A stretch of 64,000 nt of DNA from Curtobacterium sp. ER1/6 (GTDB lineage: Bacteria; Actinomycetota; Actinomycetes; Actinomycetales; Microbacteriaceae), in NCBI RefSeq assembly GCF_001742745.1, contig NZ_MJAK01000001.1, positions 62,001 through 126,000 of the forward strand, in the 5' to 3' direction. This document shows positions 1 through 7,363 of this stretch, in pieces (positions within the stretch are counted from its first letter, which is position 1; the number at the start of each line of letters is the position of its first letter). Under the pieces are notes generated by a model. The model saw only the letters and a list, made by a program, of their open reading frames with translations. It was not told the origin of the DNA and searched no databases. A program made the position numbers and the translations under genes.

Positions 1-2
1 TG

Positions 3-545
3 ATCGTGAACGAACTCGTGCCGGACGTCGTGTCACTCAAGCGCGGCGACGTCGTCGTCTTCAAGGACCCGGGTGGATGGCTCACCGGCTCCGAGGTGCC
101 GAGCGTGGCACCGACGACGCAGCCCGCGAAGGCGATCGACTTCCTGCTCACCCAGGTCGGGCTCGGGACCGGCGACAGCGACGACCACCTCATCAAGCGG
201 GTGATCGGCCTGCCGGGCGACAAGGTGACGTGCTGCAACGACCTCGGCCAGATGTCGGTGAACGGCGTGCCGCTCAAGGAGCCGTACACGCTGTTGCCGA
301 ACGGGGCGCCAGCCTCCGCCGACCCGTTCTCGGTCACCGTTCCCGAGGGCACCATCTGGGTGATGGGGGACAACCGGAACAACTCGCGGGACTCCAGGTA
401 CAACCGCGACACCCCGTCGAAGGGCTTCGTGCCGCTGTCCGACGTCACCGGTCGCGCCTTCGTCATCTCGTGGCCGATGAGCCGCTGGACCTGGCTCGAC
501 GACCACCCCGAGGTCTTCGCGGGCGTGGAGGAGAAGGACGAGTGA
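3..545 (+). CDS. lepB: Signal peptidase I, 5' end missing (window edge)
   Basis: Membrane-bound serine protease that removes signal peptides from Sec/Tat-exported proteins on the outer face of the membrane. The reading frame is open to the left edge, so the N-terminal membrane anchor and the catalytic-serine box lie outside the window. What remains carries the lysine box (DDHLIKRVIGLPGD, with the general-base Lys) and the terminal box GDNRNNSRDSR, both diagnostic of family S26. GTG at 6 is only an internal codon. The stop overlaps the rnhB start (GTGA), so the two are probably translationally coupled. Confidence 0.95.
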   Translation: MVNELVPDVVSLKRGDVVVFKDPGGWLTGSEVPSVAPTTQPAKAIDFLLTQVGLGTGDSDDHLIKRVIGLPGDKVTCCNDLGQMSVNGVPLKEPYTLLPNGAPASADPFSVTVPEGTIWVMGDNRNNSRDSRYNRDTPSKGFVPLSDVTGRAFVISWPMSRWTWLDDHPEVFAGVEEKDE

Positions 546-1246
546 CCGCCGTCCGGCCGTCGCTCCGTGTCGAGAAGCGGTTGCTCGGCGCCGGTCGTGT
601 GACGGTCATCGGCATGGACGAGGTCGGCCGCGGGGCGATCGCGGGTCCGGTCGCGGTCGGGGTCGCCGCCGTGACGATCGACGTCGGCCGCGTACCCGAG
701 GGGCTCGCCGACTCGAAGCTCCTGTCCGCGACCCGGCGCACCGAGCTGGTGCCCGTGGTGCGACGGTGGGCGCGCACGGCCGTCGGGATGACCGCCGCCG
801 AGGTCGTCGACCAGCAGGGGATCGTCCCGGCGTTGGGTCAGGCCGGCGCGGCAGCCCTCGGCGCATTGGTGCGCGACGGACTGTCGCTCGACGGTGCCGT
901 CGTCGTGCTCGACGGGTCCTCCGACTGGCTCTCCCGCGCGCTGCCGCCGGTCCTCGCCTCCACGGACGGGCCGCTCGAGGTCGTCGTCCGCGTCAAGGCG
1001 GACCGCGACTGCGCGTCGGTCGCCGCGGCGTCGGTCGTGGCGAAGGTCGAGCGGGACGCCCTGATGGTGGCCGCCCACGACGACGCCCCGCACTACGCCT
1101 GGGCATCGAACAAGGGGTACGGGTCGACGGCCCACTACGACGGAATCCGGGCCGTCGGAGCGCACGCGCTGCACCGGAAGAGCTGGCTGCACCAGGCGTC
1201 GGCCGTGGCCCTCGACGGCTTCGACCTGCTCTCCGCCGTCGGCTGA
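542..1246 (+). CDS. rnhB: Ribonuclease HII
   Basis: Endonuclease that cuts the RNA strand of RNA-DNA hybrids and single ribonucleotides in DNA. The 234-residue product contains the family motif GMDEVGRGAIAGPVAVG near residue 25, with the first catalytic Asp-Glu pair. The later acidic residues lie in VKADRDCASVAAASVVAK. The GTG start is chosen because it overlaps the lepB stop as GTGA and gives the usual RNase HII length. Longer upstream readings run inside lepB. The order lepB-rnhB-DUF2469 is common in Actinobacteria. Confidence 0.96.
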   Translation: MTAVRPSLRVEKRLLGAGRVTVIGMDEVGRGAIAGPVAVGVAAVTIDVGRVPEGLADSKLLSATRRTELVPVVRRWARTAVGMTAAEVVDQQGIVPALGQAGAAALGALVRDGLSLDGAVVVLDGSSDWLSRALPPVLASTDGPLEVVVRVKADRDCASVAAASVVAKVERDALMVAAHDDAPHYAWASNKGYGSTAHYDGIRAVGAHALHRKSWLHQASAVALDGFDLLSAVG

Positions 1247-1293
1247 GACCGCGTCGTCCATCGTCGGTCCGGTCGCCGTAGACTGTGCGGGCG

Positions 1294-1617
1294 ATGGATG
1301 ACGACGAATTCGACGACTACGACCGCGAGGTCGAACTTGCCCTGTACCGCGAGTACCGCGACGTCGTGTCGCAGTTCCGGTACGTGGTCGAGACCGAGCG
1401 GCGGTTCTACCTGGCGAACGAGGTCGACCTCGTTCGCCGTGACACCGAGCACGACTTCTACTTCGAACTGACGATGAACGACGTGTGGGTCTGGGACGTC
1501 TACCGTTCCGACCGGTTCGTGAAGTCCGTCCGTGTGCTCACCTTCAAGGACGTGAACGTCGAGGAACTCACCTCGCGGGAACTCGAACTCCCGAAGGAAC
1601 TCGCGCTCGACGAGTGA
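1294..1617 (+). CDS. DUF2469 family protein
   Basis: Small acidic cytoplasmic protein of 107 residues. It begins MDDDEFDDYDREVELALYREYRDV and is rich in Asp, Glu, Tyr and Phe. This matches the conserved actinobacterial DUF2469 family, which regularly follows rnhB and has no known function. ATG at 1294 lies nine bases after a TAGACT hexamer (1279-1284) with no Shine-Dalgarno sequence between them, so the mRNA may be leaderless. An in-frame GTG at 1285 is possible but too close to the hexamer. No catalytic motif is visible. Confidence 0.93.
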   Translation: MDDDEFDDYDREVELALYREYRDVVSQFRYVVETERRFYLANEVDLVRRDTEHDFYFELTMNDVWVWDVYRSDRFVKSVRVLTFKDVNVEELTSRELELPKELALDE

Positions 1618-1725
1618 TCTTCGACTTCGTGTCCGGAATTGCGACGCGAGGGCATTCCGGTGACATTCCTGCAATTGTCGCGCTACGGTGGTGGAGATCC
1701 CCACCCCTCGACCCAGGAGCACGAC

Positions 1726-2082
1726 ATGGCACAGAAGGTCACCGTCCAGCTCGTCGACGACCTCGACGACTCACCCATCACCGCCGGTGAAGGCCGGACC
1801 GTCGAATTCGCATTCGACGGTTCCAACTACGAGATCGACCTCTCCGACGACAACGTGGACAAGTTCCGCGAGGCGATCTCCGACTACGTCGCCGCAGCAC
1901 GCAAGGTCTCCGGCCGTCGTTCCGGTGGGAGCGCTGGTTCCGCGCCGAAGTCCGCCCCGAAGCGCGGCAACTCCGAGGAACTCGCCAAGATCCGCGACTG
2001 GGCGAAGGAGAACGGCTACGAGGTCTCGAGCCGCGGCCGTATCTCCACGCAGGTGCAGGAAGCGTACGCAGCCGCACACTGA
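1726..2082 (+). CDS. lsr2: Lsr2 nucleoid-associated protein
   Basis: H-NS-like bridging protein of Actinobacteria that binds A+T-rich DNA and silences foreign or stress genes. The 118-residue product has the N-terminal dimerisation domain (MAQKVTVQLVDDLDD to about residue 60), a Ser/Gly/Pro/Lys linker, and a C-terminal DNA-binding domain with the AT-hook-like SSRGRIS. The start is set by AGGAG at 1716-1720. TACGGT at 1684-1689 is a plausible -10. The promoter region is A+T-richer than its surroundings, which would suit Lsr2 autoregulation (inference). Confidence 0.96.
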   Translation: MAQKVTVQLVDDLDDSPITAGEGRTVEFAFDGSNYEIDLSDDNVDKFREAISDYVAAARKVSGRRSGGSAGSAPKSAPKRGNSEELAKIRDWAKENGYEVSSRGRISTQVQEAYAAAH

Positions 2083-2094
2083 CGCTGTCGTTCC

Positions 2095-2129
2095 AGGACC
2101 CCGGGTGATCGCGCATCACCCGGGGTCCT
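2095..2129 (+). terminator. Hairpin after lsr2
   Basis: Perfect 15-bp inverted repeat (2095-2109 with 2115-2129, arm AGGACCCCGGGTGAT) with a 5-nt loop, 13 bases after the lsr2 stop. There is no T-tract, as is common for actinobacterial terminators. Confidence 0.8.
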
Positions 2130-2235
2130 GTCATTCCTGCACAGCAATTCCATGACATGTGCTTCTCCACAGTCTGCGTTCTCCACCGGCGGTGGAACGC
2201 CTCGTTCGGTGATCGTCGTGTGCGGAGGCGACGAC

Positions 2236-2589
2236 ATGGAACGACGAACACTCGGCAGGTACGGCGAAGACCGCGCCGTGGAATGGTTGACCGCGCAGGG
2301 GTACCGGGTGGTGCAACGCAATTGGCGGTGTGCACGGGGTGAGATCGACGTCGTGGTCCAGCAGGACGACACACTCGTCTTCGTCGAGGTCAAGACGCGG
2401 GCCGGTACGACGACCGGTCACCCGCTGGAGGCGATCACGCCCCTGAAGGTCGCCCGGCTGCGTCGGCTGGTGCCGATGTGGTTCGCCGCGCACCCCGGGG
2501 TGCACGCACGGGCGATCCGCGTGGACGCGGTCGCGGTGCACGTCGACGGCGACCGGTGCGGGTTCGAGCACGTGGCGGGTGTCCTGTGA
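2236..2589 (+). CDS. yraN: YraN / UPF0102 family protein
   Basis: Small nuclease-fold protein of 117 residues. The pattern GRYGEDRAVEWLTAQGYRVVQRNWRC, GEIDVVVQQDDTLVFVEVKTR (with the E-I-D and E-V-K residues of the PD-(D/E)XK core) is the signature of UPF0102. Its role is not established. It is often next to comM and dprA, as here. The ATG is preceded by GGAGG (2224-2228). The stop overlaps the GTG of comM (GTGA), so yraN, comM and dprA form one coupled operon. Confidence 0.95.
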   Translation: MERRTLGRYGEDRAVEWLTAQGYRVVQRNWRCARGEIDVVVQQDDTLVFVEVKTRAGTTTGHPLEAITPLKVARLRRLVPMWFAAHPGVHARAIRVDAVAVHVDGDRCGFEHVAGVL

Positions 2590-4106
2590 GCGGCATCGGT
2601 CGGTCCGCCGCGGTCGCGCTGCTCGGGGTGACCGGGCGGCGGATCGAGGTCGAGGCGCACCTCACGAGCCAGCTGCCGGCCTTCAGCATCATCGGCCTGC
2701 CGGACACCTCGTTGGGCGAGGCCCGCGAGCGGGTCCGGGCGGCCGCGGCGAACGCCGGAGCCCCGCTGCCCGCACGGCGCATCACGGTCAACCTGACCCC
2801 GGCGGCCGTCCCGAAGCGGGGCTCCGGGTTCGACCTCGCGATCGCCATGGCCGTCCTGGCCGGGGCGGACGTCGCGCCACACGTCGACGAGCGGGTGGTG
2901 TACATCGGCGAGCTCGGGCTCGACGGGCGGCTCCGTCCCGTCCCGGGGGTGGTCCCGATGCTCCTCACGGCGCGGGACGCCGGGGTCGACCGGGTGGTGC
3001 TGCCCACCGGCAACGCCGACGAGGCCCGGTTCGTCCGCGGGGTCGACGTCCATCCCGTCGACTCGCTCCGCGCCGCGGCCATCGACGCCGGGGCGCTGCT
3101 GCCACCGGTCGAGGTCGAGCCGGTCCTCGTCCCGCCGGCCCTGCCCGAGCGGTCGCCCGTCGCCGAACTGGCCGACGTCGTCGGGAACCCCGTCGGCGTG
3201 CGTGCCCTCGTCACCGCGGCGGCCGGTGGGCACCACGCACTGTTCGTGGGACCGCCCGGAGCGGGGAAGACCATGCTCGCGGAGCGGCTGCCCGGACTGC
3301 TGCCGGACCTCGACGACGAGGCCGCGCTCGAGGTCGCGGCGGTGCGTTCGGTCGCCGGGCACGGAGCGGCGTCCTGGACCACCCGCCCGCCGTGGGAGGC
3401 CCCGCACCACTCCGCCTCCGCGGTGTCGCTGATCGGTGGCGGGTCCGGCACGGTACGACCGGGTGCGGTGTCCCGTGCGACGCGGGGCGTGCTCTTCCTC
3501 GACGAGGCGCCGGAGTTCCCGCGCGCGGTGCTCGACGCACTCCGGCAGCCGCTCGAGTCCGGGCGGATCACCGTGCACCGGGCAGCGGGTGCGGCCGAGT
3601 TCCCCGCGCGCTGCCAGGTCGTGCTCGCCGCGAACCCGTGTCCGTGCGGGAACGCCGGGTCGGCGCAGCAGCCGTGCGAGTGCCCGCCGGCGGCCGTGCG
3701 GCGGTACCTCGGTCGGATGTCCGGGCCGCTCCTCGACCGGATGGACGTGCGCGTCCGGGTCCCGCGGGTCACCACCGGGCTGATCCGCGGTGCGGACGGC
3801 GCCACCCCGACGACCGCCGAGGCCAGGCAGGCCGTCGCGGCCGCCCGGGCCGTGATGCGCGACCGGCTCGCCGGGACGGGCTGGACCCGCAACGCCGAGG
3901 TCTCCGGGGCGTGGCTCCGCGGTCCCGGTCGTGCGGTCCCCGGAGCCACCGCGGTCCTCGACCACGCGCTCGACCTGGGGACGCTGACGATGCGGGGGTG
4001 GGACCGCGCGATGCGCGTGGCCTGGACCCTCGCGGACCTGCAGGGCGCGGACCGGCCGGACGACCGGCACGTCCGTGACGCCCTCGCGCTCCGGAGTGCG
4101 CTGTGA
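2586..4106 (+). CDS. comM: ComM/YifB family Mg-chelatase-like AAA+ ATPase
   Basis: A 506-residue AAA+ helicase-like ATPase. In naturally transformable bacteria, family members promote branch migration of incoming DNA. It has the N-terminal Lon-like fold (VALLGVTGRRIEVEAHLT, PAFSIIGLPDTSLGEARERV), Walker A GPPGAGKTML near residue 222, Walker B VLFLDEAPEF near residue 303, and a short cysteine cluster CPCGNAGSAQQPCEC. It is coupled at both ends: GTG overlaps the yraN stop, and its own stop overlaps the dprA GTG. The role in this organism is inferred from the family and from dprA. Confidence 0.95.
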   Translation: MSGIGRSAAVALLGVTGRRIEVEAHLTSQLPAFSIIGLPDTSLGEARERVRAAAANAGAPLPARRITVNLTPAAVPKRGSGFDLAIAMAVLAGADVAPHVDERVVYIGELGLDGRLRPVPGVVPMLLTARDAGVDRVVLPTGNADEARFVRGVDVHPVDSLRAAAIDAGALLPPVEVEPVLVPPALPERSPVAELADVVGNPVGVRALVTAAAGGHHALFVGPPGAGKTMLAERLPGLLPDLDDEAALEVAAVRSVAGHGAASWTTRPPWEAPHHSASAVSLIGGGSGTVRPGAVSRATRGVLFLDEAPEFPRAVLDALRQPLESGRITVHRAAGAAEFPARCQVVLAANPCPCGNAGSAQQPCECPPAAVRRYLGRMSGPLLDRMDVRVRVPRVTTGLIRGADGATPTTAEARQAVAAARAVMRDRLAGTGWTRNAEVSGAWLRGPGRAVPGATAVLDHALDLGTLTMRGWDRAMRVAWTLADLQGADRPDDRHVRDALALRSAL

Positions 4107-5350
4107 ACGGCGGTGTCGACCTGCTCGCGGCCGTCCGCACCCTGCTCGGGCCGGTCGGCGGTGGCCCCGCCGATGCGGTCGACCCGGTCGAGGCCGCCGC
4201 GCGGGTGGCGTGGTCGGCCGTGGTCGAGCCCGGGGATGCGGTCGCCGGTGCGCTCGTGCAGGGACTCGGGGCGGAACGTGCCCTGGCGTCCGTCCGGGCG
4301 GCGGAGGACGACGGTCCGCTCGCCCTGGTCGAGGAGTGCGCGGACGCCGGGGTCCCCGGCGCAGAGGACCCGGTGGCGTTCCTCGGCACCGTGCGCTCGG
4401 CGCTCGAGCGGTGGGGACCGCGGCTGGCCCGCTCCGACGTGTTCGCGGTCGTCGCGGCGGCCGGGAAGAGCAGCGCGCGGTTGCTCGTCCCCGGGTCGGC
4501 CGCGTGGCCAACAGGGGTGGACGACCTCGGACCCCACGCCCCGGTCGTCCTCTGGACCCGGTGCGGACGAGCAGCACCGGGACCGGCCCTCGCCGTCGTG
4601 GGGTCGCGGGCGAACACCGTGGCGGGCGCCGAGGCGACGGCGGAGATCACCTCGGCGGCGGCCGATGCCGGGTGCACGATCGTCAGCGGCGGCGCCTACG
4701 GCATCGACGCCACCGCGCACCGGGTCGCCGTCGCGGCCGGCACCCCGACGACCGCGGTCCTCGCGGGCGGGATCGACCAGCTCTACCCGGCCGGCAACGT
4801 CGAGCTGCTGCGGAACGTCGCGCGGCAGGGCGCGCTGCTCGCCGAGTCGCCGCCCGGGACGCGACCGACCCGGTGGCGGTTCCTCGCGCGGAACCGGCTG
4901 ATCGCCGCGCTGGGGAGCGCGACCGTGGTGGTGGAGGCGGGAGCGCGGTCCGGGGCGCTCAACACCGCACACCACGCCGCGCAGCTGGGCCGCCCGGTCT
5001 TCGCGGTGCCCGGGGCGTTCTCCTCGCCGGCGTCGGTGGGGTGTCACCGGTTGGTCGTGGAGGGGCGGGCGCAGCTCGTCGTCCGGCCGCATGACCCCGT
5101 CGACGCGGTGGTCGGTCCACGCCGTCCGCGGGGCGGTCGGCACGTGCTCCACCCCGACGAACCGCTCGCGCCGGGGCGGGAGGACCCGGAGGTGCTGCGG
5201 GTGCTCGACGCGCTGGGCCGGCGGGCGCTGGGGGAGCAGGAGCTCGCCGTCCGCTCGGGGATGTCCTTCGCCGAGGTCGCGGACGCCCTCGCGCTGGCCG
5301 AGCTGCAGGGGCTCGTCGTGCACGGCGTCGGCGGGTGGACCCGATCGTGA
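4103..5350 (+). CDS. dprA: DNA-processing protein DprA
   Basis: Binds incoming single-stranded DNA and loads RecA in transformation. It is widely conserved even in species not known to be competent. The 415-residue product has a variable N-terminal region, the Rossmann-like core (VVGSRANTVAGAEATAEI, IVSGGAYGIDATAHRVAV, VLAGGIDQLYPAGN, RFLARNRLIAALGSATVVVEAG) and a C-terminal winged-helix-like domain (EVLRVLDALGRRALGEQEL). GTG at 4103 overlaps the comM stop. Confidence 0.95.
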   Translation: MNGGVDLLAAVRTLLGPVGGGPADAVDPVEAAARVAWSAVVEPGDAVAGALVQGLGAERALASVRAAEDDGPLALVEECADAGVPGAEDPVAFLGTVRSALERWGPRLARSDVFAVVAAAGKSSARLLVPGSAAWPTGVDDLGPHAPVVLWTRCGRAAPGPALAVVGSRANTVAGAEATAEITSAAADAGCTIVSGGAYGIDATAHRVAVAAGTPTTAVLAGGIDQLYPAGNVELLRNVARQGALLAESPPGTRPTRWRFLARNRLIAALGSATVVVEAGARSGALNTAHHAAQLGRPVFAVPGAFSSPASVGCHRLVVEGRAQLVVRPHDPVDAVVGPRRPRGGRHVLHPDEPLAPGREDPEVLRVLDALGRRALGEQELAVRSGMSFAEVADALALAELQGLVVHGVGGWTRS

Positions 5351-5363
5351 CGCGGCACGCGCC

Positions 5364-5378
5364 TACCCTGGGGTCGTG
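5364..5378 (+). promoter_or_regulatory. Leaderless promoter element of xerC
   Basis: TACCCT at 5364-5369 lies six bases before the GTG at 5376 with no Shine-Dalgarno sequence. Transcription would start about at the start codon. Confidence 0.5.
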
Positions 5379-6308
5379 GCGGAGCGGACGGACGGACGGA
5401 TCGTGGCGGCGGTGGAGTCGTTCCTCGAGCACGTCCGGCACGCCAGGGGGCTCAGCGACCAGACGGTCCGTGCGTACGCGAACGACCTCGACCAGTTCGT
5501 CGCCTTCGCTGCGGCGCGGGGGAGCACCGGCCTGCAGGACCTCGGGCTCGAACTGCTGCGCGACTGGCTCTGGGAGGCGGACCAGCGCGGACTCGCCCGG
5601 TCCACCATCGCGCGTCGGTCGTCGTCCGTGCGGGCCTTCACGCGGTGGGCGAGCGAGACCGGCGTGCTCGCCACCGACCCCGGGGTGCGGTTGCGCGCGC
5701 CGAAGGGCGCCGCGCACCTGCCGCGGGTGGTCTCCTCGGGCCAGGTGCGCACGGTGCTCGACCAGCTCGCGGCCCGTGCGGACACGGACGACGCCGGTGC
5801 GCTGCGAGACCTCGCGGTCGTCGAGCTCCTCTACGCGGCCGCCATCCGGGTGAGCGAGCTCGTGGGCATCGACGTCGTCGACCTCGACCGCTCCCGGCTG
5901 ACGGTGCGGGTCCTCGGGAAGGGCGGCAAGGAGCGCGTGGTGCCGTTCGGGGTGCCCGCCCGCGACGCCCTGGAGGCCTGGCTCGAGCGCGGACGGCCGG
6001 TGCTCGGCGGCCGGACGACACCGCCGGAGCCCTCGGCGCTGTTCCTCGGCGACCGGGGGGCGCGCCTCGGGGTGCGGAGCGCGTACCGCATCGTCGCCCG
6101 GGCCCTCGAGGGGCTGCCTGGTGCGGGGCCGAGCGGGCCGCACACCTTCCGGCACACGGCTGCGACACACCTGCTCGACGGGGGAGCGGACCTGCGTGCC
6201 GTGCAGGAGCTGCTGGGGCACGCGAGCCTCGGGACGACCCAGGTCTACACGCACGTGTCCTCCGCCCGGCTGCGGGAGGTCTACCGCACGGCGCACCCGC
6301 GCGCCTGA
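5376..6308 (+). CDS. xerC: Tyrosine recombinase XerC
   Basis: Site-specific recombinase that resolves chromosome dimers at dif together with XerD. The 310-residue product has the N-terminal SAM-like core-binding domain (FLEHVRHARGLSDQTVRAYANDL) and the catalytic domain with Arg in AAIRVSELVGID, the His-x-x-Arg in HTFRHTAATHLLDGGADLRAVQ, His in LLGHASLGTTQ and the nucleophilic Tyr in VYTHV. GTG 5376 is chosen over GTG 5403 because it leaves the whole core-binding helix and sits at leaderless distance from TACCCT. It is a housekeeping recombinase and not part of an island. Confidence 0.94.
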   Translation: MAERTDGRIVAAVESFLEHVRHARGLSDQTVRAYANDLDQFVAFAAARGSTGLQDLGLELLRDWLWEADQRGLARSTIARRSSSVRAFTRWASETGVLATDPGVRLRAPKGAAHLPRVVSSGQVRTVLDQLAARADTDDAGALRDLAVVELLYAAAIRVSELVGIDVVDLDRSRLTVRVLGKGGKERVVPFGVPARDALEAWLERGRPVLGGRTTPPEPSALFLGDRGARLGVRSAYRIVARALEGLPGAGPSGPHTFRHTAATHLLDGGADLRAVQELLGHASLGTTQVYTHVSSARLREVYRTAHPRA

Positions 6309-6336
6309 CCGGCCCCGGTCACCCCGGCCACCCCGG

Positions 6337-6966
6337 TCATCCCTGCCACGCCGACTCCGGCAGCAGCACGGGCCAGTCGGCCGACGGCAGGTAGGGGAGC
6401 GGATCGACGTACCGTCCGTCCACGCGCGCACCGAGGTGCAGGCACGGCGCGGTCGCGGGACAGTGCCCGGCGGCGACCGTGCCCACGGTGTCGCCCTGTG
6501 CGACCGTCGCGCCGGCGGTGACCGCCGGGTCGACCGAGTCGAGGGTGCTCACCAGGCCGCCGCCGTGGTCGATCGTCACGACCCCTCGCCCCGCCACCGG
6601 CCCCGCGAACGTGACCGTGCCGTCCGCCACCGCGACCGCCGTCGTGCCGACCGGCGCGGCGACGTCGATGCCGCGGTGGCCGGCGGCGTACTCGTCCGAC
6701 GGCTGCTCCCAGCCCCGGACGACCTCGCGCGCTCCGGTCGGCCACACCCACGGCGCGGCAGTCTCGCCGGGCCGGTCGCCGTCCGGGGGCACCGCGGCGG
6801 ACAGCAGCCGCGGTGCACCGAGGACGATCGACTCCGGCGTGACGACCACGGCGGTCGTGGACCCGGCCGCGACGCCCACGGCAGCGGTGACGACCACCGC
6901 AACGACCGCCGCGACGACCACCGTGACGACCGTCCGTGGTCCGGTCCGTGTACCTCGCGTGCGCAT
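6337..6966 (-). CDS. M23-like peptidoglycan peptidase, probably inactive
   Basis: Exported or membrane-anchored 209-residue protein. It has an N-terminal hydrophobic segment (TVVTVVVAAVVAVVVTAAVG, residues about 12-31) and an M23/LytM domain. The zinc motif H-x3-D is kept in HRGIDVAAPVG. The second motif, normally H-x-H, reads CLHLGARVDG, so the first His is Cys. This CLH form is familiar to me from the small M23 proteins next to rpsB in Actinobacteria and probably means weak or no catalysis. It diverges from the transporter gene. Confidence 0.88.
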   Translation of the reverse strand: MRTRGTRTGPRTVVTVVVAAVVAVVVTAAVGVAAGSTTAVVVTPESIVLGAPRLLSAAVPPDGDRPGETAAPWVWPTGAREVVRGWEQPSDEYAAGHRGIDVAAPVGTTAVAVADGTVTFAGPVAGRGVVTIDHGGGLVSTLDSVDPAVTAGATVAQGDTVGTVAAGHCPATAPCLHLGARVDGRYVDPLPYLPSADWPVLLPESAWQG

Positions 6967-7092
6967 GACCCGAGCCTCGCGGACCGGGACCACCTCGGAC
7001 ACGACCACGGCGTGCGCTGTGGACGGCAGGCCGCCCCACCCACCCCGTGCAGGAACGCCGCGCCCCAGCGACGGAGCCGCGCCCGGCCCGCA

Positions 7093-7148
7093 CGACACCT
7101 CCGCTGCGACACTTCCGCCACGACACCTCATCCGCGACACCGCACGCG
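7093..7148. repeat. Four direct repeats with 14-bp period
   Basis: CGACAC begins at 7093, 7107, 7121 and 7135, exactly 14 bp apart. The first three units continue as CTCCGCTG, TTCCGCCA and CTCATCCG. The last unit runs into the palindrome at 7134-7171. Confidence 0.85.
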
Positions 7149-7171
7149 TCGATCGACACGTGGAACGTCGC
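7134..7171. repeat. 38-bp palindromic element, copy 1
   Basis: Pattern GCGAC-N6-CGCGTCGATCGACACG-N6-GTCGC, symmetric about TCGA|TCGA. The same arrangement recurs at 60603-60640 and 60674-60711. Confidence 0.85.
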
Positions 7172-7363
7172 AGAACGCGTGCGGGCCCAGGCACTCCCCG
7201 ATCCCGGCCCCGGCGCGCCCACCGCACCCCGATGTGCCCCGGCGGCCACCAGCGAGTACAGTCGGGCGCGCTCCGGAACCACGCAACGCCGCTCGGACGG
7301 CGAACAAGCCGACCGCCGGGGCACCGTGCGCCACCCAGCACGGCGGCAGGAACCTGGAGCACC

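Larger units (their letters stand above)
6967..7363. other. 397-bp divergent intergenic region
   Basis: Lies between the M23-like gene and the transporter. It holds four 14-bp direct repeats (7093-7148), a 38-bp palindromic element (7134-7171), a TACAGT hexamer at 7257-7262 as a likely -10 for the transporter, and GGAGC (7356-7360) before its GTG. Open frames here look like shadows. Confidence 0.7.

Noticed and set aside
5376-6308. XerC as a phage integrase
   Set aside because: The position after dprA and near rpsB is the standard housekeeping xerC locus, and no phage genes are near.
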